DNA from: Anthracocystis setariae
Lineage: Eukaryota > Basidiomycota > Ustilaginomycetes > Ustilaginales > Ustilaginaceae
Assembly: GCA_928724745.1 (NCBI GenBank)
Contig: CAKMXJ010000018.1
Location: 62,001-126,000 of the forward strand
Direction: 5' to 3'
DNA length: 64,000 nucleotides
Shown: one piece after another, positions 1 to 10,763 of the stretch
Position numbering within the stretch: position 1 is the stretch's first letter
How the letters are laid out: each line of letters starts with the position of its first letter
Program-made: the position numbers and the translations under genes
Notes under the pieces: generated by a model
Told to the model about the DNA's origin: nothing
Databases searched by the model: none
The model's input: only the letters and a program-made list of their open reading frames with translations

Positions 1-437
1 ACCGTCTCTACTCCTCGTCGGCAGTAAGTCACCTGCTACCACGAGGCTCGCTGATAGCAACACTGTATATTCGAGTCCTCGAATGACAGTAGTGCTCGTC
101 GTTTCGTATCTCACTACTATATCATACAGATCGCAGCTACGGTTATCGGTCGTTCCCTCTCCGGCGCAACGTAAGTATCCATTGCCAAACCCAGAGTCTC
201 GTCTCGGTAAGAACTATACTGCAACTCTGACCCAGCCCTTCTTGCATGGTGCTGCTTGTCTTGTGCCTCAGCATTCCGTTGTGCACACATCGACTCCACG
301 AGAAGCTCGGCGGCATAGCTTACCTGTACACGATGCTCGCCGGGCTGGTGATGCTCACGTTACCCATACCGTATCTTGTCTTTCGTTACGGCGAGAGGCT
401 GCGTTCTCGCTCCATGTACAAGCCTGGTCGGGCATGA
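1..437 (+). CDS. MFS drug/solute transporter, C-terminal part (5' end outside window)
   Basis: Three exon pieces can be read in one frame: 1-23 (ending at GCA before GTAAGT), 130-170, and 236-437 with a TGA stop. Both introns have GTAAGT donors and CAG acceptors, and the phases agree. The joined peptide contains SSAIAATVIGRSLSGA, which resembles the region around helix 11 of fungal multidrug MFS transporters. A hydrophobic helix and the tail PYLVFRYGERLRSRS follow, a common ending of that family. The role would be export or uptake at the plasma membrane; the substrate cannot be told from the tail. The intron pattern and family are inferred from about 90 residues only. Confidence 0.6.
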
Positions 438-853
438 TCGCCCCGCACAGAATGATGAGCTCTTATTCGATGGTCATCTTGAATGTGGTGAAACGGGTGG
501 GCCGGAGAATCGACCGGGGTTCAACGAGGGATGTTGCATGACAGACAGGGTCAAAGCTGAAAGCGGACAGTCGAGTGAGTACTAGGGTGTGGAGGTGGGA
601 ATAATCGCTTTCTCTGGCTCGTGCCTTGAAATTGGGCCCAACTTTGGTTTCCCTATACGGATTACTGCCAGCTGTGAAAGCTTACGTCCACGACCGCTCC
701 TTGCTGACGCTGCCCTCACCTCTTTCGTTGTTGCACCATCTCTTCGATGCATTGATCTTTCCTTTGGCCACCTCTTCGACACCTTCGCATACACATTTCC
801 GGGGTGGATACGAGAAAGGAGGCAAGGCAAGGCAAGGCAAGGCAAGGGCCAAG
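438..853. other. Intergenic region, YVH1 promoter/leader
   Basis: No supported gene. The last part holds five perfect GGCAA units at 821-845, just upstream of the YVH1 start codon at 854, so they probably lie in the mRNA leader. The rest shows no clear motif. Confidence 0.6.
821..847. repeat. (GGCAA)5 pentanucleotide microsatellite
   Basis: Five tandem GGCAA units followed by GG, ending seven bases before the proposed YVH1 ATG. Being so close to the start, length changes would alter the mRNA leader but not the protein. Confidence 0.85.
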
Positions 854-2767
854 ATGGACGAGATCGTGCCAGGGCTTTGGGTTGGCGGGGTGCGTGCGGC
901 TATGGATCGCGAGTATCTCTCCCATGCGGGCATCACACATATCATTTCTTGCATGAAGCAAAAGCTGCCCGTTCCCCCGCCGTTGGAGGATGGAAGAGTG
1001 ATCACGCGTGCAGAGATGCGTCATGTTCGCATCGACGACGACGAAAAGGCTCCCATCCTCGTCCACTTTGCCAGCTGCAACGAGTTCATCACCGCCCAAC
1101 TCGACGAAGTTTGGGTCGCCGACGACGACCAACGACCATCACCACCATCATCATCATCAGAAGACGCAGAGGGCAAGGGGGAGGAAGAGGAAGAGGAAGA
1201 TAAAGTGACACTGTTGGTGCAAGGTCGACAGAAGCGGTCGGGGCGGTGGGGCAGTTGGCAGACTACTGGTGCTGGGACGGTACTGGTGCATTGTCAAGCG
1301 GGGTGTTCTCGATCTGTTGCCATCTGTGCGGCCTACCTCATGTCCACCCGACGCATTTCGGCCGATACGGCGGTGGCGATGATACAGCGTCGACGAGACG
1401 GGGCCGAGCCAAATCGTGGGTTCATGGCGCAACTGTCGCTGTACGAGCAGGTCGGATTCGAAGTCGACATGAAGTACCAAGCGGTCCGACGCTTCCTCAT
1501 GTCCAAGACGGACATTCTCAACGGCGACAGTATGGACGATATGCTTCTCAGCTACTACCCTTCCCCCTACCCTAGTCCGGCGTTGAGTGCTAGCGGTGGT
1601 GCAGCGGCGTTGAAAGGTCTCACCGCTATCAACGATGACACTGCTGACGGAGCGCCAAATGGCTCTTCCTCCACCTCGGAAGATGGCAAAAATAAAAAAT
1701 CGCATCCTCGTTCGCGCTCGGCTTCCTTCTCCTCCACCTCTTCTTCCAACCCAACTTCCCGAATCTCACTCCTCTCCTCAATCCCTGCCACCACCACCAC
1801 CACCAGCACCACCAACCTCACTCGCAGCAGCAGTAGCACTGGTTCGAACGCGCCGCACGACGATTGGGAGATCGCACACCTCAAATCAAAACTCTCCACC
1901 ATGTCGTCGTCGACGACGATTCCCGAAAAGACCGAAGTCAAAGTCACCGCCAACTCTTCCGGTCGCTTGCCCGGCGGGGTTGCTCAGATCCGCGGCCACG
2001 AGGGTACTACAAATCGCGGCGAGTTGGCCAAACCCACGTTCACAGGGCCCAAGTTGAGGTGCAAGGGTTGTAGGAGGGAGTTGGCCGCTTTGGATCATGT
2101 GGTGATCCACGAGCCGGGTAGAGGGCAGATGGCTTTCGAGCATAGGAGGAGGGATACGGGTCATGCGGGAGAGAATGTGGTTAGTGGTAGTGAGACGGTT
2201 GATGGAGAGAATCACAATGTTAATTTGGAGAAGCAGGAGGAAGGGGAAGGGGAAGGGGAAAAGAGCAAAGTCGCAAAGGAGGAGGAGGAGGAGGGAAATA
2301 CTACGCAACCTGCATCCCCAGCGTCGGCAACGCCTGTCACTGCAGAAGGTGAGGCAGTCCCGAGGAAAAGACCGATCCAATCAGCCGCGTCTCTCAATTC
2401 GCAATTACCGCCGCACCTCGCTGCGCTTCGAGGAGGCAACCGTCCTCTACGTCCTACCCTCGCCACCCCTACCCCCACCCTCACCCTCACCAGCAGCAGC
2501 AGCAGCAGTAGCAGTAGCAGTAGCAGTAGCAGTATCGCGGGGATCTCTTCGATGCTCAAAAGTGGCGCGTGCTCATCCTACTTTATCGAGCCTATGGCCT
2601 GGATGTCGTCGCTCAGCTCTGGCCAAGTCACAGGGCGTCTGAATTGCCCCACACCCAAATGCGCACAGAAATTAGGCTCCTGGGACTGGGCGGGCATGCA
2701 GTGCGCATGCGGTGCCTGGGTCACCCCAGCCTTCAGCCTACATCGCAGCAAAGTCGACGAATTCTAA
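854..2767 (+). CDS. YVH1: Dual-specificity phosphatase of the YVH1/DUSP12 family
   Basis: A 637-residue protein. The N-terminal DSP domain opens with MDEIVPGLWVGG and carries the P-loop HCQAGCSRS with nucleophile Cys147 and Arg153; a candidate general acid lies in the Asp61-63 cluster. The C-terminus has the Cys-rich zinc-binding region typical of Yvh1: a CxxC near LRCKGCRREL, then NCPTPKC and CACG close to the end. In yeast, Yvh1 releases Mrt4 from pre-60S ribosomes, and the zinc domain matters more than catalysis. A long Ser/Thr-rich, low-complexity middle makes it longer than yeast Yvh1 (364 aa). The ORF is open upstream but without an ATG that gives a conserved N-terminus; ATG 854 starts exactly at the domain. 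Confidence 0.88.
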   Translation: MDEIVPGLWVGGVRAAMDREYLSHAGITHIISCMKQKLPVPPPLEDGRVITRAEMRHVRIDDDEKAPILVHFASCNEFITAQLDEVWVADDDQRPSPPSSSSEDAEGKGEEEEEEDKVTLLVQGRQKRSGRWGSWQTTGAGTVLVHCQAGCSRSVAICAAYLMSTRRISADTAVAMIQRRRDGAEPNRGFMAQLSLYEQVGFEVDMKYQAVRRFLMSKTDILNGDSMDDMLLSYYPSPYPSPALSASGGAAALKGLTAINDDTADGAPNGSSSTSEDGKNKKSHPRSRSASFSSTSSSNPTSRISLLSSIPATTTTTSTTNLTRSSSSTGSNAPHDDWEIAHLKSKLSTMSSSTTIPEKTEVKVTANSSGRLPGGVAQIRGHEGTTNRGELAKPTFTGPKLRCKGCRRELAALDHVVIHEPGRGQMAFEHRRRDTGHAGENVVSGSETVDGENHNVNLEKQEEGEGEGEKSKVAKEEEEEGNTTQPASPASATPVTAEGEAVPRKRPIQSAASLNSQLPPHLAALRGGNRPLRPTLATPTPTLTLTSSSSSSSSSSSSSSIAGISSMLKSGACSSYFIEPMAWMSSLSSGQVTGRLNCPTPKCAQKLGSWDWAGMQCACGAWVTPAFSLHRSKVDEF

Positions 2768-2844
2768 CAATCAAATCGCCGCACTCTAGCCTTAGATCAA
2801 TAACATCGCATTACCCAGCTAGAATTGTCCAAATCGAACAACAA

Positions 2845-4270
2845 CTACGGCTCGTCTTCAGCCGATCGCTTAGTACCCCTACCCCGCGTGGAAGAGAGGT
2901 CGTAGACGCGTTCGGACGCCATGAACTGGCCTGACGAGGTGGTGGGCGTGCGTTCAGGGAGGATTTGATAGAGCTGCTGCTGCTGTTGTTGTTGTTGTTG
3001 CGGTGGTTGGGGCTCGAGGCGGGTGTCTTTGCGCAGTTGGACAAAGGAGGGGGTTTCCAGCCCAGCGGCCACGCTCGATTGAACTGATTGAAGGCCTGAC
3101 CCGTCCACATCTTCCTCCGCTCCTTGACCTTCCTCCTCCTCCTCCTCCTCGTCGTCGTCGTCGTCTTCGGGGTCGAATTCCTCCGGTTCGAGCACTCCCC
3201 AATGCTCCCTCTCGACGGGATCGACCAACTCCACATCCACGTCCTCGCCCGCATTTCCGAGCACATTAGCATAGAGCGGATTACCATACTCATCCACCGG
3301 TGGCCTGCCCCATCCACCTGGATGAAACCCCCACTGGGCGCCCTGTGGAATCGGTGCATTCAAGCCGGCAATCTGCAAATGCGGATAACTCGGTGGCGGT
3401 CCAAACCGCTGCATCGCCACCAACCACGGCGGCGGTGCCAATGGCGGAATACTCAACGCCTCCACCAACTCGCTACTCAACTGCCCCGGTCGCCTCTCCT
3501 TAAACCTCACCTCGAACTCCTTGCCCTCATAATACGTATCGCCGTACGCACTCAGCGCGGGCCGCGTCTGGAACTTGAAAAACGCATCGTACAACTTTTG
3601 ATAATCGATGTCCATCTTGCCCATTTTGGGCTGCACGCGATCGCGCGTCTTCTGCTTAAGCGTCTGGTCGGCCTCCTTGTCCCTGAGTGCATCTTTGAGC
3701 GTGGCGATGCCGGTGTCGGCGATGTAGGTGGGGAGACGGTAGGGTGGTTTTTCGATGCCGCGTTTGTTTTGCAGGTAGTCTCGCTTTTGGGCCCAATGTG
3801 GCGGGATGGGGACGGAGTTGCGTGTGCATTTGAGGTGGACGAGGAGACGTGGGTCGGTGGAGGTGACGTCGGTCCATTCGACCACTTCGGGTTTGCGAAC
3901 GAGCTGTTTGAGTTCAGCGACGGTGAGGCGTTGTAGTTTCTTTTGTTTGCGTTTGGAGAGCAGCGTGTGTGCAGCATCACCGTCGGTGGAGGAGTGGTCG
4001 GAATCAACGCCGTCGTCGTCAGAGTACAGCACGACGCCTTTGGACGGTTGCTGCTGCTGCGCAAGCGTGGAGGGTTGGTAACGTGAGAACACGTTGGAAA
4101 ACGCTTGGTAGACGTTCGAGTCAGGGTCGATGTGGATCGATGCAGCTTCGTCAATGATGGATGAAGACCCTGCGATCGCATTTCCATGTGCGTATTCATC
4201 GTCAAATTTCGTGTCGTGGTCGTCCTCCTGCTTGATGGATGTGGTCGCATTGGTGTTCAAAGGTTGTGAT

Positions 4271-4314
<44 letters not shown>

Positions 4315-4401
4315 CTTCTTCAACCTCCTCTTTGCATTCTTGGTGAGCGGTGCTGAAGGTTTCGATGGGTTCGACGGCCCAGCAACTGCGTTTTCCGCCA
4401 T
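2845..4401 (-). CDS. CUS1: U2 snRNP SF3b subunit 2 (SF3B2/Cus1)
   Basis: A 518-residue protein. Residues around 155-285 form the DUF382 core (VEWTDVTSTDPRLLVHLK, IPPHWAQKRDYLQ) and about 290-345 the PSP proline-rich domain (YGDTYYEGKEFEVR, PPPWLVAMQRFGPPPSYP), followed by GWGRPPVDEYGNPLY. This order is diagnostic of SF3B2, which binds SF3B4 and the branch-site region of U2 snRNP during spliceosome assembly in the nucleus. The N-terminus has a basic stretch KRRLKKK followed by polyglutamine; the C-terminus is acidic, then Gln-rich. Start chosen at ATG 4401 (MAENAVAG); the frame stays open upstream but is not protein-like. It is divergent from the eIF3a gene and convergent with YVH1, with only 77 bases between the two stops. 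Confidence 0.93.
4274..4312. repeat. CTG/CAG trinucleotide run encoding polyglutamine in CUS1
   Basis: About 13 uninterrupted CTG units on the plus strand, read as CAG codons (Gln) near residues 30-43 of the SF3B2 protein. A second, impure Gln tract lies near the C-terminus (about 2978-3001). Confidence 0.9.
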
Positions 4402-5556
4402 CTTTGCGGTATGGTGGATGGAGATGCCGATGGTCACGGGATCATTGAGAAGAGGAAAGGTGACAACGATGTCGGAATGTCCCGCAGAAATCAAAACTGC
4501 AACATCACATTCAACTTTGCCAGTGTGGAGCTGAGTTTCGCTGAGAAATGATGACAGATTGAGAACTTGAGGCTGGAATTCTTCAAATGAAAATAATAAT
4601 GTGAGATTATTTTGTTCATCGCGAGAAGGAAACGGATTCATGTCCAATTTTGACTGCGGAAAGGGACCCAACTCGCTCCACTCTGCTCTTACGGTCTTGC
4701 TTTCTTCGTCTTCCTCGTCGCTTTCACTTTATCTCGAGTGCAGTGACACTAGTCCGCTCTTGCTCGGCATCACAGAGCGTTGTGTCATCCATTCACATGC
4801 TTCGGTCATGATCCGACGATCGAATCGCTGTCAAAGCACAGGTATGAATGAGCAGCTCGGGAGATCCTATCGCACTACACAGCCAGTGTATCTGGTGTGC
4901 TTTCTCTCTCATGGCAAGGCTGGTGATTCCTAACTTTGTACATGTAGTGTATTCACGGAAGCTCGCGAAGTTGATTTCAAAAACCAAGGCCCAGCTTGAA
5001 ATTGAAGCACAACCAAATTGTATTCAACAGGAAGAAAGGGAAGAAAAAGAAAAATCAAGAAGAAAAAATTGGCAGTTGATGGCTGATGATACGCTGTGAC
5101 TGACAGACTGCGCTTTTCTATCTCATCAAACGCGCGCACAATTCAATTCAATTCGGCCAGCCAACCAACCCCCAACGCCAACCCCAACCGATTTTTTGAC
5201 TGACGCGCTGCCTCTGCTGCTGTTGAGTATCGTCAATTCAAGCTCGACGCTACCTCGTCGCTTCTACTACCACCATCTCTACTTGCTTGACCCGCCTTCT
5301 CTGCTACTTTCCTTGGACTCGGTTCCATCAACCACCAACAAAGGAGGATCTCCCGTTCGTTTCGTCGCATCAACCCCGACTCGAACCAAGTTTTCCCCCT
5401 TGTCTCGCCCCATCGGCTTCCTAGTGTGCGCAGTTCTTTTTCCCACAAAGAACCGGCTAGTGAACTCCAGGGCGTAACTCCCTCTTCTACCGTTTGAGCA
5501 GACGGCACCTTCCACCCAACCCCAGCGATTAATCTCTCCATCTCAACTCATCCAAA
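4402..5556. other. Divergent intergenic region CUS1 / TIF32
   Basis: 1.15 kb without a supported gene. It must hold both promoters. The eIF3a-proximal 400 bases are pyrimidine-rich on the plus strand, as is common upstream of strongly expressed fungal genes. No TATA box or repeat stood out. Confidence 0.6.
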
Positions 5557-8500
5557 ATGCCTCCCTTTGCCAAACCCGAAACCGTCCTCAAGAGGTCCGA
5601 GGAGCTCATCAATGTCGGCCAGCACCAGGCCGCTTTGGCCGCTCTCAACGAGATCTTCACCTCTCGTCGCTTCAAGCAGACCCCGCTTCAGTCGCTCGAG
5701 CCCATCATGATCAAGTTTGTCGATCTCTGCGTCGACTTGAAAAAGGGTCGCATGGCCAAAGAGGGTCTCATGCAGTACAAGAATGTGTCGCAAAACACCA
5801 ACGCTCAGTCCATCGAGCTTGTCATCAAGCACTTTATCAAGCTTGCCGATGCCAAGGTGGTCGAGGCCCAGTCCAAAGCCGATGCTGCTGTCGGCGAGAT
5901 CGACGTCGATGACCTCGAAGAATCCGAAACCCCCGAGAGCATGCTCCTCGGTTCCGTCAGTGCCGACCAGAACAAGGACCGTACCGATCGTGTCCTTGTC
6001 ACCCCTTGGCTCAAGTTCCTCTGGGAGGCTTACCGCACTGCGCTCGACATCCTCCGCAACAATGCCCGTCTCGAGGTGCCTTACCAGCAGATCGCCAACC
6101 AGGCGCTCAAGTTCTGTCTCCAGTACGAGCGCAAGACCGAATTCCGTCGTCTCTGCGAAGTTCTCCGTCAGCATCTTCAGAACGTCGCCCGCTACTCACA
6201 CCACGCTCACGCCATCAACCTCACCGACCAGGACACCCTCCAGCGTCACCTCGACACCCGCTTCGCTCAGCTCAACTCGGCCGTCGAGCTCGAGCTCTGG
6301 CAGGAGGCTTTCCGCTCCGTCGAGGACATTCACAACCTTCTCACCATGGCCAAGAAGGCTCCTCGCCCCGCCATGATGGCCAACTACTACGAGAAGCTCG
6401 CCCGTATCTTTATGGTCTCGGACAACAACCTTTTCCACGCCGCCGCCTGGAACCGCTACTACGCTCTCGCCCGTTCCATCGCCAAGTCGGACGAGGAGCA
6501 CACCCGCATGGCCTCTTACGTGCTGATCAGCGCGCTTGCCGTGCCCGTCATCTCTTCCAACGCTCCCGGCACCGGCAACCTCAACAAGACCAAGTCCGAC
6601 TTCCTTCAGGGCGACCAGGAGGGTCGCAGTCGTACCGGTCGTCTCACTTCGCTTCTCGGTCTGTCGCGCACTCCCACCCGCGCTGGTTTGCTCAAGGAGG
6701 CACTCAACCGTGACATTCTCAAAAAGGCTCGTCCCGAGCTTCGCGAGCTCTACAACATCCTCGAGGTCGAGTTCCACCCGCTTTCCATCTGCGCCAAGAT
6801 CGAGCCAATCCTCACTCAGGTCTCGCAGGATCCCGAGATGGCCAAGTACGTCAAGCCTCTCCACTCGGTCGTGCTCACCCGTCTCTTCCAGCAGCTCAGC
6901 CAGGTCTACGATGCCGTCAAGCTCTCCAAGATCATGCAGCTCGTTTCCGCCTTCAAGGCTCCTCACAGCTACAACGCTGCCGAGATCGAAAAGTTCTGCC
7001 TCAACGCTTGCAAAAAGGGTCACCTCAACATTCGCATCGACCACGTCGCTCAGGCCATCACTTTCCAGGATGACGTCTTCTCCACCGATGCGCATCCGGC
7101 TGCCTCGACCTCGTCCGAGGCCGACAACGTCAGGCTGCAGGCCACTCCCTCCGAGCTCGTCCGCACCCAGCTCAGCCGTCTTGCGACGTGCCTCGACACC
7201 ACGCTCAAGACCATCGATCCCAGCATTCTCGCCAACGCCGAGGCTGCCAAGCGCGAGGTGTTTGCCCGCGCCGTCGCAGCTGCCGAGGACGAGCACAAGG
7301 CTGCCATCGCGCGCAAGGCTATCCTCGCTCGTCGCAAGGAGCTTCTCGAGGAGATGGCCACGCGCAAGGAGCGCGAGGAGGCTGCTGCCCGTGCCGAGCG
7401 TGCGCGCGCTGCCGCCGAGGCCGAGCAGAAGCGACTCGCCGAAGAGGCCAAGAAACGCGAGCAAGAGCGTATCAACAAGGAGGTCGAGGCGCTGCGTATC
7501 GAGGAGGCCAAGAAGATGGCCAAGTCGTTGCAGGAGCGTGGCGGTCTCAAGCTGAGCGAGGAGGAGCTTGCCAACATGGACACCAACAAGCTGGTTCAGA
7601 TGCAAGTCGAGCAGATTGAAAAGGAGAAGAAGGAGCTTGCCGAGCGATTGCGTCTGATCCACCGCAAGATGGATCACTTGGAGCGCGCTTACCGTCGCGA
7701 AGAGGCTCCCTTGCTCGAGGCAGACTACGAGAGGCAGAAGGAGGAAGATCTCAAGTACCACAAGGCGGCTCGCATCACTTTGCTGCAAACGAGCAAGGAG
7801 AAGCACGTGGCCGACCTTGAGATCAAGAAGCGTCTTACGAGGATCTTGCCAGACTACCAGCAGCTGCGCTCGATCGTTGAGGAGAAGCGCCGAGGCGAGT
7901 TTGAAGAGCGCAGGAGGAAGGCGGCCGAGCAGATTGAGCTCGAGAAGGAGAAGCGTCGTCAGCAAGTAATTGAAGAGAGGAGACGCGAGAGGCAGGAAGC
8001 GCAGGAGGCCGAGGAGCGTCGCATCCGAGAGGAGGAGGAGCGTGCGGCGCGCGCTGAAGAAGAGGCAAGATTGGCTGAGCAGCGCCGCGTCGAGGAGGCT
8101 CAGCGTTCCGAGCTGGAGGCCAAGAAGCGCGCCGAGATTGAGGAGCGTATGGCCAAGCTGCAGGCGACGGCGGATAGGCAGCGACAGCGTGAGGAGGAGG
8201 CCGAGGCCAACTTGCGCGCTCGTACTTCCGGCGGCGCTCCCGCTGCGGCTGCAGCTAGGGAAGGTTCGCCCGCCGCTGCAGCAGGTGGATGGCGCTCGCG
8301 TGCCGCTGCTGCGGCTGCGGCCGGTGGTGCAGCTCCTGCTGCTGCTCAGTCGGCCGAGTCGCAACGACCTCCCGTGTTTGGTGCTGCGCGTGCCGGTGGT
8401 GGAGGAGGATGGCGTGAGCGTGAGGCAGCTAAGAAGGCTGGTGGCGGTGAAGCCGTGGCTGCCCCTGCTGCTGCTGCTCCTGCGGCTGCTCCGGCTACTG

Positions 8501-8694
8501 GTGCTTACCGCCCCGGCATGCTGCGCGGTGCTGCTGGTACGGGTGGAGCCGGTGGTGGATGGCGAGAGCGCGAAGCGGCCAGGAATGCCGCTGGTGGTGC
8601 TACGCCTGCTACGCCTGCTGCTGCGTCGACAGACAACGATGGCTTCACCGAGGTCAAGAAGAATGTCTACCGTCCACCTGGTCGCCGTGCTTAG
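5557..8694 (+). CDS. TIF32: Translation initiation factor eIF3 subunit a
   Basis: A 1045-residue protein starting MPPFAKPETVLKRSEELI, the conserved eIF3a N-terminus. Residues 1-540 are helical TPR-like repeats ending in a PCI domain; about 560-890 is a long charged coiled coil (spectrin-like region) rich in Glu, Arg and Ala. The C-terminus is Ala/Gly-rich with three GGWR motifs (Trp912, Trp952, Trp1002), two followed by EREAA, and ends with DGFTEVKKNVYRPPGRR. eIF3a scaffolds the eIF3 complex on the 40S subunit, contacting eIF3b, eIF3c and the mRNA entry and exit sides. No introns. Codon choice is strongly C-ending, as expected for high expression. The antisense strand is open for hundreds of codons only because of this codon bias. 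Confidence 0.96.
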   Translation: MPPFAKPETVLKRSEELINVGQHQAALAALNEIFTSRRFKQTPLQSLEPIMIKFVDLCVDLKKGRMAKEGLMQYKNVSQNTNAQSIELVIKHFIKLADAKVVEAQSKADAAVGEIDVDDLEESETPESMLLGSVSADQNKDRTDRVLVTPWLKFLWEAYRTALDILRNNARLEVPYQQIANQALKFCLQYERKTEFRRLCEVLRQHLQNVARYSHHAHAINLTDQDTLQRHLDTRFAQLNSAVELELWQEAFRSVEDIHNLLTMAKKAPRPAMMANYYEKLARIFMVSDNNLFHAAAWNRYYALARSIAKSDEEHTRMASYVLISALAVPVISSNAPGTGNLNKTKSDFLQGDQEGRSRTGRLTSLLGLSRTPTRAGLLKEALNRDILKKARPELRELYNILEVEFHPLSICAKIEPILTQVSQDPEMAKYVKPLHSVVLTRLFQQLSQVYDAVKLSKIMQLVSAFKAPHSYNAAEIEKFCLNACKKGHLNIRIDHVAQAITFQDDVFSTDAHPAASTSSEADNVRLQATPSELVRTQLSRLATCLDTTLKTIDPSILANAEAAKREVFARAVAAAEDEHKAAIARKAILARRKELLEEMATRKEREEAAARAERARAAAEAEQKRLAEEAKKREQERINKEVEALRIEEAKKMAKSLQERGGLKLSEEELANMDTNKLVQMQVEQIEKEKKELAERLRLIHRKMDHLERAYRREEAPLLEADYERQKEEDLKYHKAARITLLQTSKEKHVADLEIKKRLTRILPDYQQLRSIVEEKRRGEFEERRRKAAEQIELEKEKRRQQVIEERRRERQEAQEAEERRIREEEERAARAEEEARLAEQRRVEEAQRSELEAKKRAEIEERMAKLQATADRQRQREEEAEANLRARTSGGAPAAAAAREGSPAAAAGGWRSRAAAAAAAGGAAPAAAQSAESQRPPVFGAARAGGGGGWREREAAKKAGGGEAVAAPAAAAPAAAPATGAYRPGMLRGAAGTGGAGGGWREREAARNAAGGATPATPAAASTDNDGFTEVKKNVYRPPGRRA

Positions 8695-9269
8695 AAACGG
8701 TGTTCCCCCTCGTATCTCACCTCACCCCCAAAATTTGGCACGACAGTGTCGCAACCTCACCTCTTATGTAGATCCCAAGCTTATGACGCCAATCAGAGTG
8801 TTTTTCATGATCGCGCTAGTGTCGTTTTGGTGTCGTTCGATTTGCAAGGGTCGATAGGTAGCAATCACTGCATGAAGGCGCATATACAGTGTATGTAGAT
8901 GGGTGGAGAGTTGAAAAGTGGAAATCGGCGATTTAAATTATAGGCACGGCGATTCGGGAAGGCAAGCATAGCGCGAGGGGATGGACAGCAGTGTAGAGTA
9001 ATAGTGTAGAGTCAGCGACGTGCGTGGTGCGGGGGGCGGGCGAGTGTGAGTGTCAGAGTGTCAGAGTGAGAGTGTCATAGCGCGTGACAACGGCGAACCC
9101 TTGCGCATCTGTCTCGTATCACATCACATTATTTCGATGCTATTCTTCTACTTGGTCAAGATCAGACGTTAGGACGGACGGACTACCAACTATCATCTCA
9201 ACTCGAGTTTCTTTTGTGGGCCGTTCTGTCACATCGAACGTGATTGGGGGTGTCAAGCGGTGCGAAACC
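8695..9269. other. Intergenic region TIF32 / VTT gene
   Basis: Holds the eIF3a 3' end and the promoter of the next gene. A GAGTGTCAGAGTGTCAGAGTGAGAGTGTCA repeat-like patch lies near 9045-9077. No gene seen. Confidence 0.55.
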
Positions 9270-10763
9270 ATGAGTCGCATTCGGGATGCCAAGGTTCAGC
9301 AATCCGCCGTGTCGGTGTTGAACGCTGCAGCCGATGACGAAGCGGGCGCAAGGGATACAGATACCATTTCCATTCGGTCACGCCATACACTGCGCGCCTT
9401 CGGAGCCTCGCCCGACGATAACGACCAAGACGACGAGGATCCATGGTCGGCTATCCCGCGTCCAATCTCCACTGCCTCGCCTCAAGGTTTGGTCCAGCTT
9501 ACGCGCGCTCAGAGGAACCAGCTGTTGCTGCGAGCACTGTTGCAACTTGTAGCACTCTTCATCATCTGTCTCGTAGCACTCGGCGGTACCCTATACCTAG
9601 CACTTCCAGTGATCGATGAGGCGGATAAAGCCAATCTCAAACTCCCACGCAACTTTGACGACCTCAAGAATCTCAACACCACACTGCAGCACTACAAGAA
9701 CGAGCATTTCTTCCGAGTACTCCTCTGCTGGGTCATCATTTACATGTTTCTCCAAGCCTTCTCTATCCCAGGCAGTATGTATATGAGCATTCTAGCGGGC
9801 GCGCTGTTTGGAGTCCCCGTGGCTCTGCCTTTGGTGTGCGCATCAGTGGCAACAGGCGCCAGCATCTGCTACCTCATCTCAAAGTTCCTCGGCGTCGTTC
9901 TGGTAGCCCTCCCCACCTGGCAGAAACGCGTCGAAGACTGGAAAGACAAACTCGCACAACACAACGATGGCATGCTCAGCTACCTCATCGTCATCCGAAT
10001 GATGCCTTTACCACCGCACAACATCGTCAACATCCTGTCGCCCCACCTCGGCATCCCCTTGCCGCTCTTCTGGCTCTCGACGTTTTTCGGCATCTTTGCC
10101 GTGTCGGTGATCCACACCACCATTGGCGAGAAGCTCGACCAGATGACGTCGCCCGACGATTTCCAACTGTTTTCAATGCGCAACGCTTTGCTCCTCGTCG
10201 GTGTGTGCATCGCCGTGTTGATTCCAGTCGCGGTCAAAAAGTACGGCAAAGTGTCTGCGCTCGAGGGGGAAGATTCGACGTCGGGGCATGGAGCCGTGTA
10301 TCTCGAAGATGGCGGCGAGGGCGAGCAGGATGCGCCGACGCTACCAGAGAGTTTCCGTCGAAACAATCTCCTCATCGGTGCCGATGGCGAAGGCGACAGC
10401 GACAGCGACGAGGACGAACTGCCAAGGAGGAATCTAGATACGGGCAACATCATGATCACTTCGGCGTTTGTCGATGGTGGTGAAGAAAGTTTTCCCTCCT
10501 GGCGAGACAATACCCGCAACACCTCCAACATCGGTGGAGGATTCCAAGACAGCGATCAGGACGATGACGAAAATGATGATGATGATGATGATGACAATGA
10601 TAATGAGAGTACTGCCGGGTTGCAAGGCGGCCGAGGAGGCGTGTTTACCGATAGAAACACTCCAACTCATCCCGCCGCCTCATCACAACAAAAGGCAACC
10701 AACGCAAGCAATAACAACGGCTTCAGAAAATGGCTCGGTTCCAACACTCGTATCAACTTGTAA
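9270..10763 (+). CDS. VTT-domain membrane protein (TMEM41/TVP38/DedA superfamily)
   Basis: A 497-residue protein. The first 80 residues are hydrophilic; a membrane segment spans about 84-113. The VTT (SNARE-associated) domain runs from about 147 to 300 and includes FSIPGSMYMSILAGALFG, the re-entrant motif region, and RMMPLPPHNIVNILSP, typical of the TMEM41B branch. Its members are ER or Golgi lipid scramblases involved in autophagy and lipid mobilisation; assignment to TMEM41 rather than TVP38 is by motif style. The tail after residue 330 is very acidic, with an Asp/Asn run encoded by GAT repeats near 10570-10605. ATG 9270 has A at -3 and gives a clean N-terminus; the frame is open further upstream. 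Confidence 0.82.
   Translation: MSRIRDAKVQQSAVSVLNAAADDEAGARDTDTISIRSRHTLRAFGASPDDNDQDDEDPWSAIPRPISTASPQGLVQLTRAQRNQLLLRALLQLVALFIICLVALGGTLYLALPVIDEADKANLKLPRNFDDLKNLNTTLQHYKNEHFFRVLLCWVIIYMFLQAFSIPGSMYMSILAGALFGVPVALPLVCASVATGASICYLISKFLGVVLVALPTWQKRVEDWKDKLAQHNDGMLSYLIVIRMMPLPPHNIVNILSPHLGIPLPLFWLSTFFGIFAVSVIHTTIGEKLDQMTSPDDFQLFSMRNALLLVGVCIAVLIPVAVKKYGKVSALEGEDSTSGHGAVYLEDGGEGEQDAPTLPESFRRNNLLIGADGEGDSDSDEDELPRRNLDTGNIMITSAFVDGGEESFPSWRDNTRNTSNIGGGFQDSDQDDDENDDDDDDDNDNESTAGLQGGRGGVFTDRNTPTHPAASSQQKATNASNNNGFRKWLGSNTRINL

Noticed and set aside
6196..8364. Open frame of 722 codons antisense to eIF3a
   Set aside because: A by-product of strong C-ending codon bias and the coiled-coil composition of eIF3a; Leu-rich low-complexity translation with no domain.
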